The position numbers were made by a program, and so were the translations under genes. The notes under the pieces are model-generated. The model made no database searches. It was given only the letters and a program-made list of their open reading frames with translations, and was not told the origin of the DNA. From contig LXQE01000151.1 in NCBI GenBank assembly GCA_003326195.1, positions 67,032-122,871 of the forward strand: a stretch of DNA of 55,840 bases, written 5' to 3'. Of the stretch, positions 15,444 to 24,194 are shown in pieces. Source of the stretch: Nostoc punctiforme NIES-2108. Lineage in GTDB: Bacteria; Cyanobacteriota; Cyanobacteriia; Cyanobacteriales; Nostocaceae. How positions within the stretch are numbered: the first letter of the stretch is position 1; every line of letters starts with the position of its first letter.

Positions 15444-17429
15444 ATGAATATGAATTCTGGCGAATATACACTAGCCAAATCAAACAATCAATGGGCACTA
15501 CAACCAGAAATAGAGATGAAGTTTGCTCACTTTCTAATAAATCACGCTGTAGATGCTGCCTTCTGTTTAGGAGCAAACGCGCAGTTTCTTTACGTTAACG
15601 ATGCCACTTGTCTGATGACTGAGTATTCCCGTGAGGAATTACTTTCTATGAGTCTGCATGATATAGATGTAGATTTTTCGCTGCATAATTGGTCAGATAT
15701 TAGCTCACAGGGTTCCCTTACCTTTAAATCTCGCTATCGAACAAAAGGAGGTCGGATATTTCTGGTAGAAATATCCATGAACTATGTAAAACACCAAGAT
15801 ATGGAATTTGGCTGTGCCTTTGCTCGTGAGAAAACTGATGAAATAGTAGAATTAAGCGTACAAAAGTGGACTGATGGATTAAGAGATGCCAAAGATAATT
15901 TGCAACAAGAATTTTCTCAAGTCAAGGCAAAAGAAGTAGAACTAGAAACATCTCTTTCTTTACTTCGTTCTACTCTTGAGTCTACTGCCATTGGTATTGT
16001 TGCAGTTAACTTTGAGGGAGATATTCTGAGCTTGAATCAGAAATTTGTGGATATGTGGCAGATCCCAGAGTCCCTAATACTATCTAAGAAATGTCCTCAA
16101 TGCAAAGCCTTTTTTGAGAACCAACTTAAAGATCCACAAACCTTTAGTCGGCTGATTTGGGAAGTATCTAGCCAATCTGATTTCGAGAGCTACGATATTC
16201 TGGAGTTGAAAGATGGAAGAGTTTTTGCACATTACTCTAAACCTCAGTTGCTTGAGGGCAAAATTATTGGGAGAGTATGGAGTATTTGGGACATTACTGA
16301 ATCGAAACAGACTGAAGAAGCATTACGACTGAACGCAACTAGATTTCGGACAATAGCCGAAACGACAGATGCCGGCACTTTTCTGATTCAAGGTACGCGG
16401 CTTTGCTATATAAATCCGGCAGTAGAGCAACTCACTGGCTACACAAAAGAGGAACTGCTAACAGGTTTTGATCTTCGTCGGCTGATTAAAAGCAAAAAAC
16501 GCAGGCAAGTACGTAAGCAGGATGAAGCAACTAACTTTGAATACCAGGAGATGAATATTTTAACAAAAAACGGCACGGAGCGCTGGCTAGCTTGTGCAGT
16601 TGCCAAGCTTGATGGAGGGCCGGATTTTGGGGGAAACCCAGTCGAACTGATTGCAGGTATCGATATTACCGATTACAAATATGCAGAATTAGGTCTTAAC
16701 CAAGCTTTAGAACAAGCCAAACAACTTAGCGAACTTAGAGCGCGTTTTCTTGCTATGGTTTGCCATCAATTCCGAACCCCACTGAATATTGTTTCATTTT
16801 CTAATAGTTTACTTAAAGAAGAAGTAGACAAACGTACACAGAAGAAAATCCAGCCATTACTCGATCACATTCAAAAAGCCACCGAACAACTGAGCCTGAT
16901 GTTGGATGATATTTTGTTTTTCTCTAAAGCAGAATCAGCAAAATTAAGCTTTGAACCAAAACCGCTTGAATTAGTTCAGTTTTGTCAAGATTTAGTTGCA
17001 CAAATGCAGATGAATCTTAGCCAAAATCCCATCATTTTTGTAAGTCAAGATAACTCTCTAACAGCCTATATAGATAAAAAACTGTTAGAGCCGATTTTGA
17101 AGAATTTACTTGATAACGCGATTAAGTATTCTCTCTCAAATCAGGCAATTAATTTAGAAATATCTTGCCAAAAGGAAAAATTAATTTTCCAAGTAAAAGA
17201 TAGAGGTATCGGTATTTCAATAGTAGATCAACAACGAATATTTGAGCCATTTTACCGTGGTAGCAATATCGATCATATACCTGGTACTGGACTAGGACTA
17301 TCGATTCTTAAAACCCTTGTAGATTTACATCATGGTCAAGTTTCTGTAGAAAGTGAAGTTGATGTTGGCACTACGTTTACTGTAATACTGCCATTAATCA
17401 AATCAGAGTTTACCTGTTCCGAGTTATGA
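15444..17429 (+). CDS. Soluble PAS-domain sensor histidine kinase of the scytonemin locus
   Basis: The 661 residues show three PAS-like domains (about 30-130, 170-290, 300-425; for example LYVNDATCLMTEYSREELL and LCYINPAVEQLTGYTKEELL) joined by coiled-coil linkers. The kinase core follows: FLAMVCHQFRTPLNIVSFS with phospho-acceptor His441, the N-box NLLDNAIKYS, DRGIGI and GTGLGLSI. No membrane helix or signal peptide is seen, so it senses an intracellular cue. The second PAS carries a CPQC pair (Cys217, Cys220). A strong AGGAGG site fixes the start. It is divergent from scyA and precedes the response regulator, as recalled for the Npun_F1277/F1278 pair of N. punctiforme. A UV- or redox-responsive role is inferred. 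Confidence 0.92.
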   Translation: MNMNSGEYTLAKSNNQWALQPEIEMKFAHFLINHAVDAAFCLGANAQFLYVNDATCLMTEYSREELLSMSLHDIDVDFSLHNWSDISSQGSLTFKSRYRTKGGRIFLVEISMNYVKHQDMEFGCAFAREKTDEIVELSVQKWTDGLRDAKDNLQQEFSQVKAKEVELETSLSLLRSTLESTAIGIVAVNFEGDILSLNQKFVDMWQIPESLILSKKCPQCKAFFENQLKDPQTFSRLIWEVSSQSDFESYDILELKDGRVFAHYSKPQLLEGKIIGRVWSIWDITESKQTEEALRLNATRFRTIAETTDAGTFLIQGTRLCYINPAVEQLTGYTKEELLTGFDLRRLIKSKKRRQVRKQDEATNFEYQEMNILTKNGTERWLACAVAKLDGGPDFGGNPVELIAGIDITDYKYAELGLNQALEQAKQLSELRARFLAMVCHQFRTPLNIVSFSNSLLKEEVDKRTQKKIQPLLDHIQKATEQLSLMLDDILFFSKAESAKLSFEPKPLELVQFCQDLVAQMQMNLSQNPIIFVSQDNSLTAYIDKKLLEPILKNLLDNAIKYSLSNQAINLEISCQKEKLIFQVKDRGIGISIVDQQRIFEPFYRGSNIDHIPGTGLGLSILKTLVDLHHGQVSVESEVDVGTTFTVILPLIKSEFTCSEL

Positions 17430-17485
17430 GTGTTGAAATGAAGATAGTTGTTAATTAAAAACTTAACAATCATAACTCTCGGAAC
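17416..17485 (+). repeat. Hairpin overlapping the kinase stop codon
   Basis: gttccgagttatg (17416-17428) pairs with cataactctcggaac (17471-17485) with a 2-base bulge. The kinase TGA lies at the edge of the left arm. There is no T-run, so it may be an mRNA-processing or attenuation structure between kinase and regulator. Confidence 0.5.
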
Positions 17486-17569
17486 GAGTTAATTAATTTC
17501 ATTGCTATTTAGATACTCTCCAAAGAGTCTAGTAAGTACCTTCTTTCACATTTATAGTAATAGAAAATC

Positions 17570-18442
17570 ATGTACGAATCATCAAAGAAAATTCTCGTCA
17601 TTGAAGATGATAGCGTTACCCGCAATCTCTATTTAAAGGGTCTTGAGGCTAAAGGTTTTGATATGATAGGCGCTCAAAACGGTCGTGTTGGTATCCAACA
17701 AGCACAAAAGGATGTACCCGACTTGGTGATTTGCGATATTACAATGCCCGATATGGATGGTTATAGCGTTTTAAATACCCTACGCCAAGATCCTCTGACA
17801 GCAATTATTCCTTTCATTTTTCTGACTGGCAGTAGTACTAAAGCAGATGTTCGCAAAGCTATGGAATTGGGAGCAGATGATTATCTTACCAAACCTTCGA
17901 CACTAGAGGAATTGCTCAGAGCGATCGCTACTCGCTTGGAAAAGCAAGCTAATCTCCAGTACTGGTGTGCGATGAAATTCGAAAAAGCTCCAAAATCATC
18001 AGCATTTACAGATGATACTACAGCGATCGCTTCCAGTGTTGCCGTCGCCTCTGATAAAGAAGTCAACATTCGTCCTAAGTCAATCTTTCCCTGCATTCCG
18101 CAATTAAAAGAAGTTTTCGACTTTATCGAAGCTCATTATCATCAAGGAATTACTTTGTGTGATGTGGCTGTTGCTGTTGGTTACTCATCGGCTTACTTAA
18201 CTAACCGAGTAAAGGAGACAAGTGGAGAGACTGTAAACTGCTGGATTGTCAAACGCCGCATGGCGGAAGCTTGTTTTTTACTCCAAAATAATAATCAGAC
18301 AGTCGAGAAGATAGCGAAAGCATTGGGCTATCAGGATGTGTCTCATTTCTCCCGCCAGTTTCGCCAACATCACGGTTTACCTCCCCAAGCTTGGCGCAAA
18401 GAGCATCAGCTTGTATCGCAAAAACAGGTGAAACTGTGGTGA
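17570..18442 (+). CDS. Response regulator with receiver and AraC-type DNA-binding domains
   Basis: Residues 5-125 are a receiver domain: acidic pocket Glu12-Asp13-Asp14, phospho-acceptor Asp56 (CDITMPDMDGYS) and Lys108 (TKPSTLEEL). A linker of about 55 residues leads to an AraC/XylS tandem helix-turn-helix domain (about 180-285) with AYLTNRVKETSGETVNCWI and the signature TVEKIAKALGYQDVSHFSRQF. AraC-type proteins usually bind direct repeats near promoters, which fits the direct repeats upstream of scyA. It is the presumed partner of the kinase 140 bp upstream. The homologue Npun_F1278 is reported as needed for scytonemin production. No good ribosome site precedes the ATG. Confidence 0.92.
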   Translation: MYESSKKILVIEDDSVTRNLYLKGLEAKGFDMIGAQNGRVGIQQAQKDVPDLVICDITMPDMDGYSVLNTLRQDPLTAIIPFIFLTGSSTKADVRKAMELGADDYLTKPSTLEELLRAIATRLEKQANLQYWCAMKFEKAPKSSAFTDDTTAIASSVAVASDKEVNIRPKSIFPCIPQLKEVFDFIEAHYHQGITLCDVAVAVGYSSAYLTNRVKETSGETVNCWIVKRRMAEACFLLQNNNQTVEKIAKALGYQDVSHFSRQFRQHHGLPPQAWRKEHQLVSQKQVKLW

Positions 18443-18451
18443 AAGTAGATT

Positions 18452-19654
18452 TCAAACAAATAGTTGTGTAAACTCATATATTAAATCCACTCTACCTTTA
18501 CGTAACATGGCTGGATCTAATCTTTCAGTAGTGTTACAAGTCATCAAAATAACTAACCGTTGCTGCATTTGAATACCAGAGTCATCAATTACACTCTGAT
18601 ACAAAGTGCCATCCAGCAAGCTCAAAATGTGTTCGGTTTTGTTATTGTATTGTGCTACCTCCGAAGCACGATTTTGCGCTAGATTATCAGCTTCGTTAAT
18701 AACGATACAAATACGCTCTATGTAAGTCGGGGGGACAAAATTAGCGATCGCATCATGATCTAAAATAAAAATTACATACCCTAAAGGTACAAGAATTTCT
18801 TTTGCTACTGCCTGTGTCCACACTGTTTTACCAGTACCTGGTTGTCCATGTACAACAACCGCTAACTGGTTTTGATTGAGAATCGCTTGCTGTACAGAAT
18901 CAGTAAAGTTTTGGATATCTGCGGGAAATGTCCGGATGTTAAATTGACTATGAACTTTGCCTACACGACTTTGATATCCACTCAGCATCACTGCTAAGTC
19001 GTAAGTTGCTTTGTTAATTAGTGGCGCGAGATTTTTTGCCATTAAACTATATTCTCGTCGCCCGCGATCGTAGGGTTCAATTTGCAACCAAATGTCATAC
19101 TTAGACCAGTAAGCGTAAACAGTATTAATAACGTCTAAGCGTTCCCAGCTAACAAATTTATCTATAGGAAAGTAAAAATCTCTTTCTGAGTAATACTGGG
19201 TAATAATATCAGGATTACCCAACACGCCTAAAACTCGCAGTACAGTAATTTCTTGCAGTCGATTAAGAACATAATCAATAGGAATACTACTACGACTGAC
19301 AAATTGGACGATGGGCGTTTCCGTACTCAAAACATCTTTGTAGCGATGATCTGGTGATTGAGGATCTGGCGTGATGTAATTCCAAAACTTTTCAACTTCG
19401 TAGCGAGTATTGTCAGATACAACACTTAATAAATTAGCCCACCAAGCATAATTATTTCGTCCTAAAACATCAGCAAAATTACTTGCTAAATTCAAACTTT
19501 TTTGACTTAATTCGCGGGAGTCACTGTACAACAGTTGCCATAAAAATCCCCAGTCTAACTCTCGATTAAACGGTCGCCAACCGCAAGCAATTAAGCTTTG
19601 CCGAGTATTATTTGTAGGAGTGCCTTCGTTGCTTTTAAAATAGTCAAAAACCAT
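18452..19654 (-). CDS. AAA+ ATPase with uncharacterised N-terminal domain
   Basis: The C-terminal third of this 400-residue protein is an AAA+ module: Walker A GQPGTGKT (about residue 270), Walker B ICIVINEADN (a variant DEAD), sensor 1 VILMTCNTTERLD and an arginine-finger region AMLRKGRVDLIYEF. The N-terminal 230 residues are rich in aromatic residues (RNNYAWWANLL, YAYWSKYDIWLQIEPYDRGR) and I do not recognise them. The protein ends shortly after the arginine motif, without a long lid domain. It may remodel a protein partner. It converges with the response regulator gene (9 bp apart). No link to scytonemin can be shown. Confidence 0.8.
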   Translation of the reverse strand: MVFDYFKSNEGTPTNNTRQSLIACGWRPFNRELDWGFLWQLLYSDSRELSQKSLNLASNFADVLGRNNYAWWANLLSVVSDNTRYEVEKFWNYITPDPQSPDHRYKDVLSTETPIVQFVSRSSIPIDYVLNRLQEITVLRVLGVLGNPDIITQYYSERDFYFPIDKFVSWERLDVINTVYAYWSKYDIWLQIEPYDRGRREYSLMAKNLAPLINKATYDLAVMLSGYQSRVGKVHSQFNIRTFPADIQNFTDSVQQAILNQNQLAVVVHGQPGTGKTVWTQAVAKEILVPLGYVIFILDHDAIANFVPPTYIERICIVINEADNLAQNRASEVAQYNNKTEHILSLLDGTLYQSVIDDSGIQMQQRLVILMTCNTTERLDPAMLRKGRVDLIYEFTQLFV

Positions 19655-20385
19655 ATTTATCGGTTATGCAGCGTTAATTAAGTTATTTTGTGTTAAGTAG
19701 GAAGTTTTGAAAATTTTTTCTTGTAATATCAACTAATTGCATACAAATGGTAATTTTATTTCCACTCTAGTGGCGAAGAAGTCTTTTTAATCTAACTCAT
19801 TACTTATGTAATATACTGTATTACATAACAACTACTTGTGTCAACTTTTTTGACAAACCCATTGGTAAGTCAGTGTTTACTTTTAGCGATTGATGTACCT
19901 GCACTACTTATCCGTCTGTAGATGAGGACTGACAGCGCATTTCAAGTTGATGAAATACACAAGCTAGTCTGAAAGTTAGGTATAAAGCTTGTTTTACTTT
20001 TGAATTCTGTTAGCGCAGCGGGGCGCAGCCCATTCTGACTCCTGAATTCTGCTGTATATCATGTCCGTGGAATTGCCCAGCAGAATTCCCTACATCCCAA
20101 AAATAAAATTTTCACCCTTTGGATTTATGACACAAAGGCGAAAATTTTGAGGGAATCTCCCTCTTTTCTCTTCCTCTGTGTCCTCTGCGCCTCTGCGGTT
20201 CAATTTTCATGCTGATTGTTAAACTGCGTAGGCGTAGCTCATCGTACAGAGGCTCAACTGCGACAATATTAACCTTACAACTATATCAACAAGTAAAAAC
20301 TCCATAGATACTTGAACATTAAAGATAGCCATCTATGGTATAGAAATGTATAGAATCTTGTAAAGATATAAAATATAGTTGTTAA
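19655..20385. other. Non-coding 731-bp gap with dispersed repeats
   Basis: No credible gene is seen. It holds a hairpin with aaaattttc arms at about 20104-20147, a cctctgcgcctctgcggttc repeat near 20180-20201, and twin gaattctg sequences near 20004 and 20043. Confidence 0.5.
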
Positions 20386-21153
20386 ATGCACACATTTCTC
20401 GCTTCTTCCTCAATGCAGCTGTCTGTACCACCAAATCACTTTCAGCCTATGAAGATTGTCGCACTGGGGGACAGCTTAATTTATGGATTCGGCGACCCGG
20501 AAAAAGGAGGCTGGATTGAGCAACTACGGCGATGGTGGATGTTGCCGGATAGTGCCGGTCATATTCTTTATAATTTAGGGGTAAGAGGCGATCGCACGCA
20601 ACAAGTAGCCCAAAGACTGGAAGTTGAATTTCGCCACCGGGGTGAACTGCGAAATCGTGTTCCCGATTTGATTATTTTATCCGTAGGCGTAAATGACTCA
20701 GCCCGGTTGGCGCGTCCCGATGGTAAAAGTTACACAGATTTTACATTGTTTGAAAAAGAAATTGCGTCTCTGCTAGATTTAGCACAGCAACTTTGTCCTG
20801 TGTTATTCGTGGGCATGGTGCCAGTGGACGAAGCCAAGATGCCATTTTTAGATTGTTTTTACTATAATCATGCCGACCAGTACCGCTACAAAGAAGCAAC
20901 TCGAATTGCTTGCAGCCAAAGGCAGATTCCCTATTTGGATATTTTTGAGCAATGGATGGAACGTGGTGAGAGTTGGCGACTCAAACGCTTGAGTGAAGAT
21001 GGACTTCATCCTAATACACTAGGTTATCAAGCTTTGTTAGAAGATGTAATCAATTGGGACGCCATACCTTCTCTACGAGACGCTACGCGAACAATGGACT
21101 TTGCCAATGCAGCTTACCATTCTAAATTTGATTATCACCTTAAACCATCCTAA
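20386..21153 (+). CDS. SGNH/GDSL-family hydrolase
   Basis: The core begins MKIVALGDSLIYGFGDPEKGG, which contains the GDS nucleophile motif of block I. GVRGDRTQQVAQRL corresponds to block II Gly, LILSVGVNDSARL to block III (G-x-N-D) and LSEDGLHPNTLGYQ to block V with the Asp-x-x-His pair. The family includes lipases, thioesterases and carbohydrate esterases; the substrate cannot be read from sequence. A second in-frame ATG at 20449, directly before KIVALGDSL, may be the true start; the first 21 residues look unlike a family N-terminus or a classical signal peptide. It stands alone, divergent from the AAA+ gene. Confidence 0.85.
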   Translation: MHTFLASSSMQLSVPPNHFQPMKIVALGDSLIYGFGDPEKGGWIEQLRRWWMLPDSAGHILYNLGVRGDRTQQVAQRLEVEFRHRGELRNRVPDLIILSVGVNDSARLARPDGKSYTDFTLFEKEIASLLDLAQQLCPVLFVGMVPVDEAKMPFLDCFYYNHADQYRYKEATRIACSQRQIPYLDIFEQWMERGESWRLKRLSEDGLHPNTLGYQALLEDVINWDAIPSLRDATRTMDFANAAYHSKFDYHLKPS

Positions 21154-21325
21154 ATAATATAGATGTGTTGGTGCTTTGGGGATAGCCGATATTCTCGTAT
21201 TTGCCATCCTCGCAAAAAGTACCAAAATCTTCCTAAATTTTTAATAAAGCAAGTCAAAATCTATTTATAAAAACTCTAATTTCTCTATATTATTCATTAC
21301 TCCTAACTCCTAACTCAGCACTCCT

Positions 21326-21760
21326 ATGACACCAACTTTATTTGGTCGCTGGCAAACTCGATTATTATTACTGGCAACTGTCGGCGTACTCGTATCTTTG
21401 CCATTTGGAATGGGTTGGATTGGCCCTGGTGCTAACTCGGTTTATTTTTGGATACTTGCTTATGTCGCCATTTTTGGCTTAGGTTGGGATTTACTTTATG
21501 ACTATCTACAAAAATCTCGCTGGGATAGAGATTGGCCCGCAGCTTATCAACTCTTAGCTGGTATATGGGAATTAATATTTATATTTTGTGGAGTTAAGCT
21601 ATTTGGCTTCTTGCCAATACCTTTACCGAAGGAAGAACTTTCGCCAGGAGCTTTTTTATTGCACTATAGCATCGTGTGGCTAGCAGTTTTTATTAGTTCC
21701 CAAAGCTTGATGCGAATTATCTTCCCTCGTTGGCGTTTCCGGGGCGGTGAGTGGTTGTAA
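21326..21760 (+). CDS. Small membrane protein of unknown function
   Basis: The 144 residues contain four hydrophobic segments: LLLLATVGVLVSLPFGMGWI, VYFWILAYVAIFGLGWDLLY, LLAGIWELIFIFCGVKLFGF and LLHYSIVWLAVFISSQSLM. Charged loops (LQKSRWDRDWPA) separate them, and the C-terminus is basic (RIIFPRWRFRGGEWL). It appears conserved in cyanobacterial style, but I do not recognise a named family. It lies 172 bp after the hydrolase gene on the same strand. Confidence 0.65.
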   Translation: MTPTLFGRWQTRLLLLATVGVLVSLPFGMGWIGPGANSVYFWILAYVAIFGLGWDLLYDYLQKSRWDRDWPAAYQLLAGIWELIFIFCGVKLFGFLPIPLPKEELSPGAFLLHYSIVWLAVFISSQSLMRIIFPRWRFRGGEWL

Positions 21761-21892
21761 AATTTCAAATTCTCGAACTAATTTAATTAAAAATTACAGT
21801 AATTTTCAGGCTATTCAACCGTAGGGTAGGGACGCACAAATGTACGTCTTTACAGTCGATTGTGTCTCAAACAGATAAAAAAAACTATAAAT

Positions 21893-22006
21893 CAATACGC
21901 TTGGGTTAGCGCCAAAAACCTTAAGTTGTGTAGGTTGGGTTGAGGAACGAAACCCAACATTTTCATAGCTTTATTGGGTTACGCTTTGCTTCACCCAAGC
22001 GTATTG
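21893..22006. repeat. 114-bp inverted-repeat element
   Basis: Perfect 14-bp ends (caatacgcttgggt / acccaagcgtattg) enclose a second hairpin, gttgggtt gaggaacg aaacccaac. This is a typical dispersed cyanobacterial element. The rest of the gap 21761-22458 includes a cgaaccgccaaggacgc repeat at 22083-22160 and no convincing gene. Confidence 0.6.
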
Positions 22007-22458
22007 GGCTATAAATCGCAAATTAACAAATCATAAAAATCATATAGCAATCCTATTTGAGTTGTGAAAAATATAGATTAGGAAACGAACCGCCAAGGAC
22101 GCCTTCTGTGCGAGAGGCTCTGCCAACGCGCAGCGTCTCGAAGAGAAGGACGCAAAGGAAAGAAAGAAGAAAGAGAGATATAATTTTCACGAATGATTTA
22201 GGACTGCTATATATGGCGGTTTTAGTTTGGATGCAATATGTTGTATTGACGTACAGTTGTGTGCGTTATTAAGAACAAGATGACTTTGGAAACCAAAGCA
22301 ACGTATTGCTTGTTGTATCTCATCAAATTACAAACAGCTATCTTATGTTTACAAAATTGGCATTTGTGCTGATGTAGTAGTCATATATGAGTAAAACAGG
22401 ACAAACTTTAGAGTCTAGGGAGATTCTTCAATGCAGAGACATAAATTAAGGAAGTGCA

Positions 22459-23745
22459 ATGTCAAATTTTGATCTGGTTATTCAGCTATTTCTGCAACTC
22501 ACAGTTATTTTAACCACTTGTCGCATTGTCACGATTATAGGACGCCGCTATCTTGGTCAAACCGATGTTGTTTGCGAAATGATTGCAGGTGTAATGCTAG
22601 GGCCATCACTTCTAGGATTGATTGCACCAGATTTTCAGCAATGGCTATTTCCTAAGCTTCCCATCATCACTGCTGTCGGACTCAAAATACCCAATCCATC
22701 GATGTCGATTTTATATGCTATCAGCCAGATTGGGTTGGCAATTTATATGTTTTTGATTGGTTTAGAGTTTAATACCAAACTCTTAAAACATCATATCAAA
22801 AGTGCAAGTTTGCTATCTGCGGCTGGGATTATCACTCCTTTTATTTTAGGAGCGATCGCATCTTTTTGGTTTTATCACAATGGCAATTTCTTTCAACCAA
22901 AAGTTATGCCTTGGTCAGCCGCTTTGTATCTGGGTGCGTCGATGACTATTACAGCTTTTCCAATGTTAGCTCGTATTCTTTACGAACGCGGTCTTGCACA
23001 AACTCGTTTCGGTACTTTGGCTTTAGGTGCAGCATCGGTAGATGATGCAGTTGCTTGGTGTTTGCTAGCGATTGTGCTGGCTAGCGTGAAAAATTCTTTA
23101 AGCATAGCCATATTAGCAATTGGTGGTGGCATTTGCTATGTGCTATTTGCGATTTTTCTCGGACAACCTCTACTGAAAGCGTTTACACGCATGACAAAAC
23201 GCGAAGGTGTGAACAGACAAACTCTGACTTTAATGTTGACAATTTTGATGTTTTGTGCATGGTTTACTGATGTTACAGGTATCTATGCAATATTCGGTGC
23301 TTTTGTGTTGGGAGCAGTGACACCACGGGGAGAATTCGCCCAACAAATTCGCCAATATACAGAGTTTTTAACTACTTCTTTTTTGTTACCAATATTTTTT
23401 GTCTTCTCTGGATTAAACACTCAAATTGGATTGGTAAACACACCTACTTTATGGGGAGTGACGCTATTAATTATTGCGATCGCAATTCTCGGTAAAGGTG
23501 TTGCTTGTATGTTGGCTGCAAAATTAGCGGGAGAAAATTGGCGCGAATCTGCAACTATCGGCGCTCTGATGAATGCACGTGGTTTGATGGAGTTAATCAT
23601 CCTCAATATTGGTCTGGAACAAGGTATCATTACCCCAACTTTATTCACTATAATGGTTATTATGGCAGTCATTACTACCCTGATGGCATCACCACTGATT
23701 GCCTTCTTATTGCACGGTACAAGCTATGATAAATCTTCTACTTAA
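22459..23745 (+). CDS. Kef/NapA-type monovalent cation:proton antiporter
   Basis: The 428 residues make about 12-13 transmembrane helices in the CPA2 pattern. Motifs are GEMIAGVMLGPSLLG-like (VCEMIAGVMLGPSLLGLI), IGLAIYMFLIGLEFN, MTITAFPMLARILYERGL and ASVDDAVAWCLLAIV, in which the Asp pair is the ion-binding site, plus the late LMNARGLMELIILNIGL. It exchanges Na+ or K+ for H+ at the inner or thylakoid membrane. There is no C-terminal RCK or stress domain. AAGGAAG precedes the ATG. A related antiporter follows 449 bp downstream. Confidence 0.9.
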   Translation: MSNFDLVIQLFLQLTVILTTCRIVTIIGRRYLGQTDVVCEMIAGVMLGPSLLGLIAPDFQQWLFPKLPIITAVGLKIPNPSMSILYAISQIGLAIYMFLIGLEFNTKLLKHHIKSASLLSAAGIITPFILGAIASFWFYHNGNFFQPKVMPWSAALYLGASMTITAFPMLARILYERGLAQTRFGTLALGAASVDDAVAWCLLAIVLASVKNSLSIAILAIGGGICYVLFAIFLGQPLLKAFTRMTKREGVNRQTLTLMLTILMFCAWFTDVTGIYAIFGAFVLGAVTPRGEFAQQIRQYTEFLTTSFLLPIFFVFSGLNTQIGLVNTPTLWGVTLLIIAIAILGKGVACMLAAKLAGENWRESATIGALMNARGLMELIILNIGLEQGIITPTLFTIMVIMAVITTLMASPLIAFLLHGTSYDKSST

Positions 23746-23808
23746 GCAAAATTAAATATCAGATTAATTAAGTATCTAGTACAATGACCAAGCTAGTTTT
23801 GAGGGTTT

Positions 23809-23858
23809 GTAGTAAGTACTTTATGACTGAGCAAATTAAGGACTAAAGTCCTTACTAC
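23809..23858. repeat. Hairpin repeat in the gap between the two antiporter genes
   Basis: gtagtaag (23809-23816) pairs with cttactac (23851-23858), with an inner ggactaaagtcc palindrome. It may act as a boundary between the two genes. The rest of the 23746-24194 gap shows no gene. Confidence 0.5.
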
Positions 23859-24194
23859 GAACTTAATTACCTGGGAATTTAAATTTTACAGACTACTAGT
23901 AATTGGGTAAATTTCTCTTCTTTGACTGCTAATTTATTTGTAGTGGCGATTAAGTAATACTACAAACTGACTCCCTATTAACTCGCTTTATTGCTATCGT
24001 TAATTCGGAACTTCTTCGAGATATAGCTCCTTAAATCATCAGAATTCATGTTTCACGGCTGCAACTAAATCGTAACAATAATTAATATAACAACGAAGCA
24101 CAAATTACTCTTAGTTGTATCTAACAAGCTTGACATTTTGCAGTCTTTTAAAGAATTATCTTAGGGAAACCAGATAGTTAATTTTGAGGAAACC

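Noticed and set aside
22057..22272. A 71-codon plus-strand open frame
   Set aside because: It is built from a dispersed repeat (cgaaccgccaaggacgc ... aggacgcaaagg) and its product is dominated by Arg/Lys/Ser of repeat origin.
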